This document shows, piece after piece, positions 5,543-6,557 of a stretch of 6,557 nt of DNA. The stretch is from Candidatus Eisenbergiella stercorigallinarum. Lineage in GTDB: Bacteria; Bacillota; Clostridia; Lachnospirales; Lachnospiraceae. The DNA lies in NCBI GenBank assembly GCA_019120525.1, contig DWUW01000045.1, forward strand, positions 1 to 6,557, given 5' to 3'. Positions within the stretch are counted from its first letter, which is position 1; each line of letters starts with the position of its first letter. Both the position numbers and the translations under genes were made by a program. The notes below the pieces were generated by a model. It was given only the letters and a program-made list of their open reading frames with translations, searched no databases and was not told where the DNA came from.

Positions 5543-5580
5543 ATGGGGAGAATTTTCAGTTCATAATGCTTTTCGCTCAT
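5527..5580 (-). pseudogene. Truncated RelE/ParE-type toxin, 17-codon stump
   Basis: An ATG at 5580 overlaps the last 20 bases of the antitoxin gene in another frame, the usual arrangement of a coupled toxin-antitoxin operon. The reading is MSEKHYELKILPI followed by HPLS and a TAG. The first 13 residues look like the start of RelE/ParE-superfamily toxins (YxLKILPxA..DL). The match stops at about 5542, exactly where the natural stop codon of the dehydrogenase remnant lies, so the toxin was cut by the event that joined the two. The rest of the toxin, normally 90-110 residues, is absent from the window. The call rests on a short stretch plus the gene arrangement. Confidence 0.55.
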
Positions 5581-5803
5581 GGATGCGCCTCCTCACCCGG
5601 CCAAAGACTTCGCCGGCAGAATAACGGGTATCGGAAAGGTCGGCAGCGCGATTCGCTTCATCCAACGCCAGTTCCACATAATTGGTCAGCTCTTCATATT
5701 GCTCCAGACTGAGCAGCGCCATAGAACCATAGCCGTTTTTGGTAAGAAAAACCGGTTCGCCTTTTGACAGGACATCATTCTCAACCTCAGAAAATTTTAT
5801 CAT
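5561..5803 (-). CDS. Phd/YefM-family antitoxin
   Basis: An 80-residue protein with the family core GEPVFLTKNGYGSMALLSLEQYEEL (about 15-39), followed by a charged tail (ALDEANRAADLSDTRYS, then RVRRRIHERK) that would wrap a toxin. Such proteins bind DNA through their N-terminal half to repress their own operon, and neutralise a partner toxin with the C-terminal half. The frame is open to 5956, but the extra residues look non-coding, and the ATG at 5803 is the first that gives a normal size. That ATG has no good ribosome site (GAGAGG lies 18 bases away), and the usual first strand and SDLR-like segment are missing or changed, so the N-terminus may itself be damaged. The partner toxin gene downstream is truncated, so this is an orphan antitoxin. 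The surrounding DNA is more AT-rich than the genes to the left. Confidence 0.75.
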   Translation of the reverse strand: MIKFSEVENDVLSKGEPVFLTKNGYGSMALLSLEQYEELTNYVELALDEANRAADLSDTRYSAGEVFGRVRRRIHERKAL

Positions 5804-5889
5804 ATCCGCAAACTTTTTATACCTCTCAGAACAAGAATATAAAATTTGGAGAATATTTCGTCCGGCCCTTTTTCCGAAGTGAAATATAT

Positions 5890-6021
5890 GAGTTAAATTC
5901 ACCTGTATATATATCAGGTAAGTATCCGCCGGAAACACAGGCATCCCTGATCGCACGCCTCCAGCGGATAAAAGCAGATGAGAGGGAGGAAATCGAAAGA
6001 ATACTGAAGGATTTTAAATAA
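5890..6021 (+). pseudogene. Possible 3' end of a lost gene
   Basis: The frame ending at TAA 6019-6021 finishes with SPVYISGKYPPETQASL and a highly charged helix, RLQRIKADEREEIERILKD, which reads like a real protein tail. There is no ATG or GTG start in this frame downstream of the antitoxin gene; the only start-like codon is a TTG at 5764, inside the antitoxin gene on the other strand with no ribosome site. After the TAA the same frame continues as GVKWYKEINKIEE to a TAG at 6073-6075, which may mean the stop is a later mutation. I do not recognise the family. It is the only candidate in the 300 bases between the antitoxin and the ATPase gene. Confidence 0.3.
5901..5919. repeat. Inverted repeat upstream of the antitoxin gene
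   Basis: ACCTG (5901-5905) and CAGGT (5915-5919) flank a nine-base TATATATAT centre, 98 bases before the antitoxin ATG. Antitoxins of this family repress through palindromes near their promoter, so it may be an operator, but the arms are short and it also lies inside the frame of the orphan gene tail. Confidence 0.25.
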
Positions 6022-6078
6022 GGAGCAGTTCTCGGAGTAAAATGGTACAAAGAGATAAATAAGATAGAGGAATAGACT

Positions 6079-6100
6079 GCCCCTGGTAAACGCCAGGGGC
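6079..6100 (-). terminator. Hairpin terminator after the ATPase gene
   Basis: GCCCCTGG (6079-6086) and CCAGGGGC (6093-6100) form a perfect 8-base stem with a six-base loop. It begins three bases past the ATPase stop codon on the minus strand and is followed there by a fairly T-rich stretch (AGTCTATTCCTCTATCTTATT). There is no clean T-run, so it is either a weak intrinsic terminator or an mRNA 3' stabiliser. Confidence 0.6.
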
Positions 6101-6103
6101 GGC

Positions 6104-6532
6104 TTACAGATAATTATGAATCGTAAATTTCGTCTGCTCTCCAACCTTTTCACTGGCCAGCTCATACAGATTCTCTTTCGTCGCAAACAGATTCTTCGGG
6201 TTTCTCCCGATGATCAGATACTGATTTTTATCATCAAGAGAGATGTATTTTCTTGTATCGTCATCCAGAAGAATGTCTGCATTATCTATTACGATCAGCT
6301 TCCCCTCTGTGTGCCTGATAATTTCTTTCACATCCTTCTGATAATCCAGATAATTCAGGCATAGAATTTGGGGATTCACCGCCATACACTCTTTAATAAA
6401 CGAAAAACTCGCAGTCTTGCCAGTACCGGAATCTCCCATCAGAATCGTAATATTGTTCTGAAAGTTGAAATCGACAATAAATGCGGAGTGGACTGTAGAG
6501 AAATGTTCCATCACGATCGGCCTACTTTTCAT
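6104..6532 (-). CDS. Small P-loop ATPase-like protein, function unknown
   Basis: A 142-residue protein with a textbook Walker A motif, GDSGTGKT (33-40), preceded by the strand NITILM. A Walker B-type strand, KLIVIDNAD (78-86), follows and ends in two acidic residues. A later block, QYLIIGRNPKNLF (104-116), could hold a sensor arginine. It is much shorter than most AAA or ABC ATPases and has no recognisable extra domain, so it may be a minimal NTPase acting with a partner. Similar small ATPases are, as I recall, found in accessory and mobile regions of Clostridia, but I cannot name a function. The ATG at 6532 has AAAGGAG ten bases upstream. The start overlaps the end of the preceding gene by 11 bases, so the two are translated together. 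The AT-rich composition differs from the genes at the left of the window. Confidence 0.75.
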   Translation of the reverse strand: MKSRPIVMEHFSTVHSAFIVDFNFQNNITILMGDSGTGKTASFSFIKECMAVNPQILCLNYLDYQKDVKEIIRHTEGKLIVIDNADILLDDDTRKYISLDDKNQYLIIGRNPKNLFATKENLYELASEKVGEQTKFTIHNYL

Positions 6533-6557
6533 CTTCCCACCACTCCTTTAATTCCTC
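6522..6557 (-). CDS. C-terminal end of a gene running off the right edge
   Basis: The minus-strand frame reads EELKEWWEDEK and stops at TAG (6524-6522), 11 bases inside the ATPase gene. The ribosome site of the ATPase lies within it. Acidic-aromatic tail and tight overlap are what an operon partner would show, but only 11 codons are visible and no family can be named. Confidence 0.5.
   Translation of the reverse strand, partial: EELKEWWEDEK

Noticed and set aside
5804..5956. N-terminal extension of the antitoxin from an ATG at 5956
   Set aside because: The added 51 residues do not resemble the family and overlap the opposite-strand protein-like tail; normal antitoxin size is reached from 5803.
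1..6557. CRISPR array, tRNA, rRNA, or complete insertion sequence
   Set aside because: No regularly spaced repeats, no cloverleaf-like stretch, and no transposase motif were seen on either strand.

Overview
The window looks like chromosome of a moderately GC-rich anaerobic Bacillota bacterium. Clostridia, probably a gut Lachnospiraceae, is my best guess. The reasons are strong AGGAGG-type ribosome sites, TATAAT-type promoters, AraC-family regulators of the cupin type common there, a Lachnospiraceae-like divergent signal peptidase II, and a carbamate kinase outside any visible arginine deiminase cluster. The taxon is inferred from the look of the proteins; no marker gene is present.

Layout, left to right. 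(1) 1-972: an AraC-family regulator on the plus strand with its own promoter at the very left edge. (2) 1016-1849: a cytoplasmic SGNH/sialate O-acetylesterase-like hydrolase on the minus strand, convergent with the regulator. (3) 1850-1991: a compact divergent promoter region. (4) 1992-2474: a signal peptidase II (LspA)-like membrane protease, then a 79-residue single-pass membrane protein (2606-2845). (5) 2903-2934: a perfect 32-bp palindrome, probably a terminator serving the converging genes. (6) 3000-3983: carbamate kinase, minus strand, with a good promoter and a palindrome at its start site. (7) 4180-5115: a second AraC-family regulator, minus strand, probably starting at a TTG, with a tandem 13-bp repeat just upstream of its promoter.

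From about 5265 the window turns into wreckage. A short piece of an iron-containing alcohol dehydrogenase (centre plus C-terminal tail, the middle deleted) runs into a toxin-antitoxin pair. In that pair the Phd/YefM-type antitoxin survives but the RelE/ParE-type toxin is cut to a 17-codon stump. Right of about 5545 the DNA is visibly richer in A and T and holds an orphan gene tail (5890-6021) and a small P-loop ATPase (6104-6532). The ATPase overlaps the end of a further gene running off the right edge. This end looks like horizontally acquired DNA that has been trimmed by deletion.

The left and middle genes are ordinary metabolism and regulation; nothing shows them acting as one pathway. I found no complete undescribed system. 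The points most worth checking are the truncated toxin next to an apparently intact antitoxin, the altered N-terminal loop of the carbamate kinase, the repeat/promoter arrangement of the second AraC regulator, and the small ATPase operon at the right edge.
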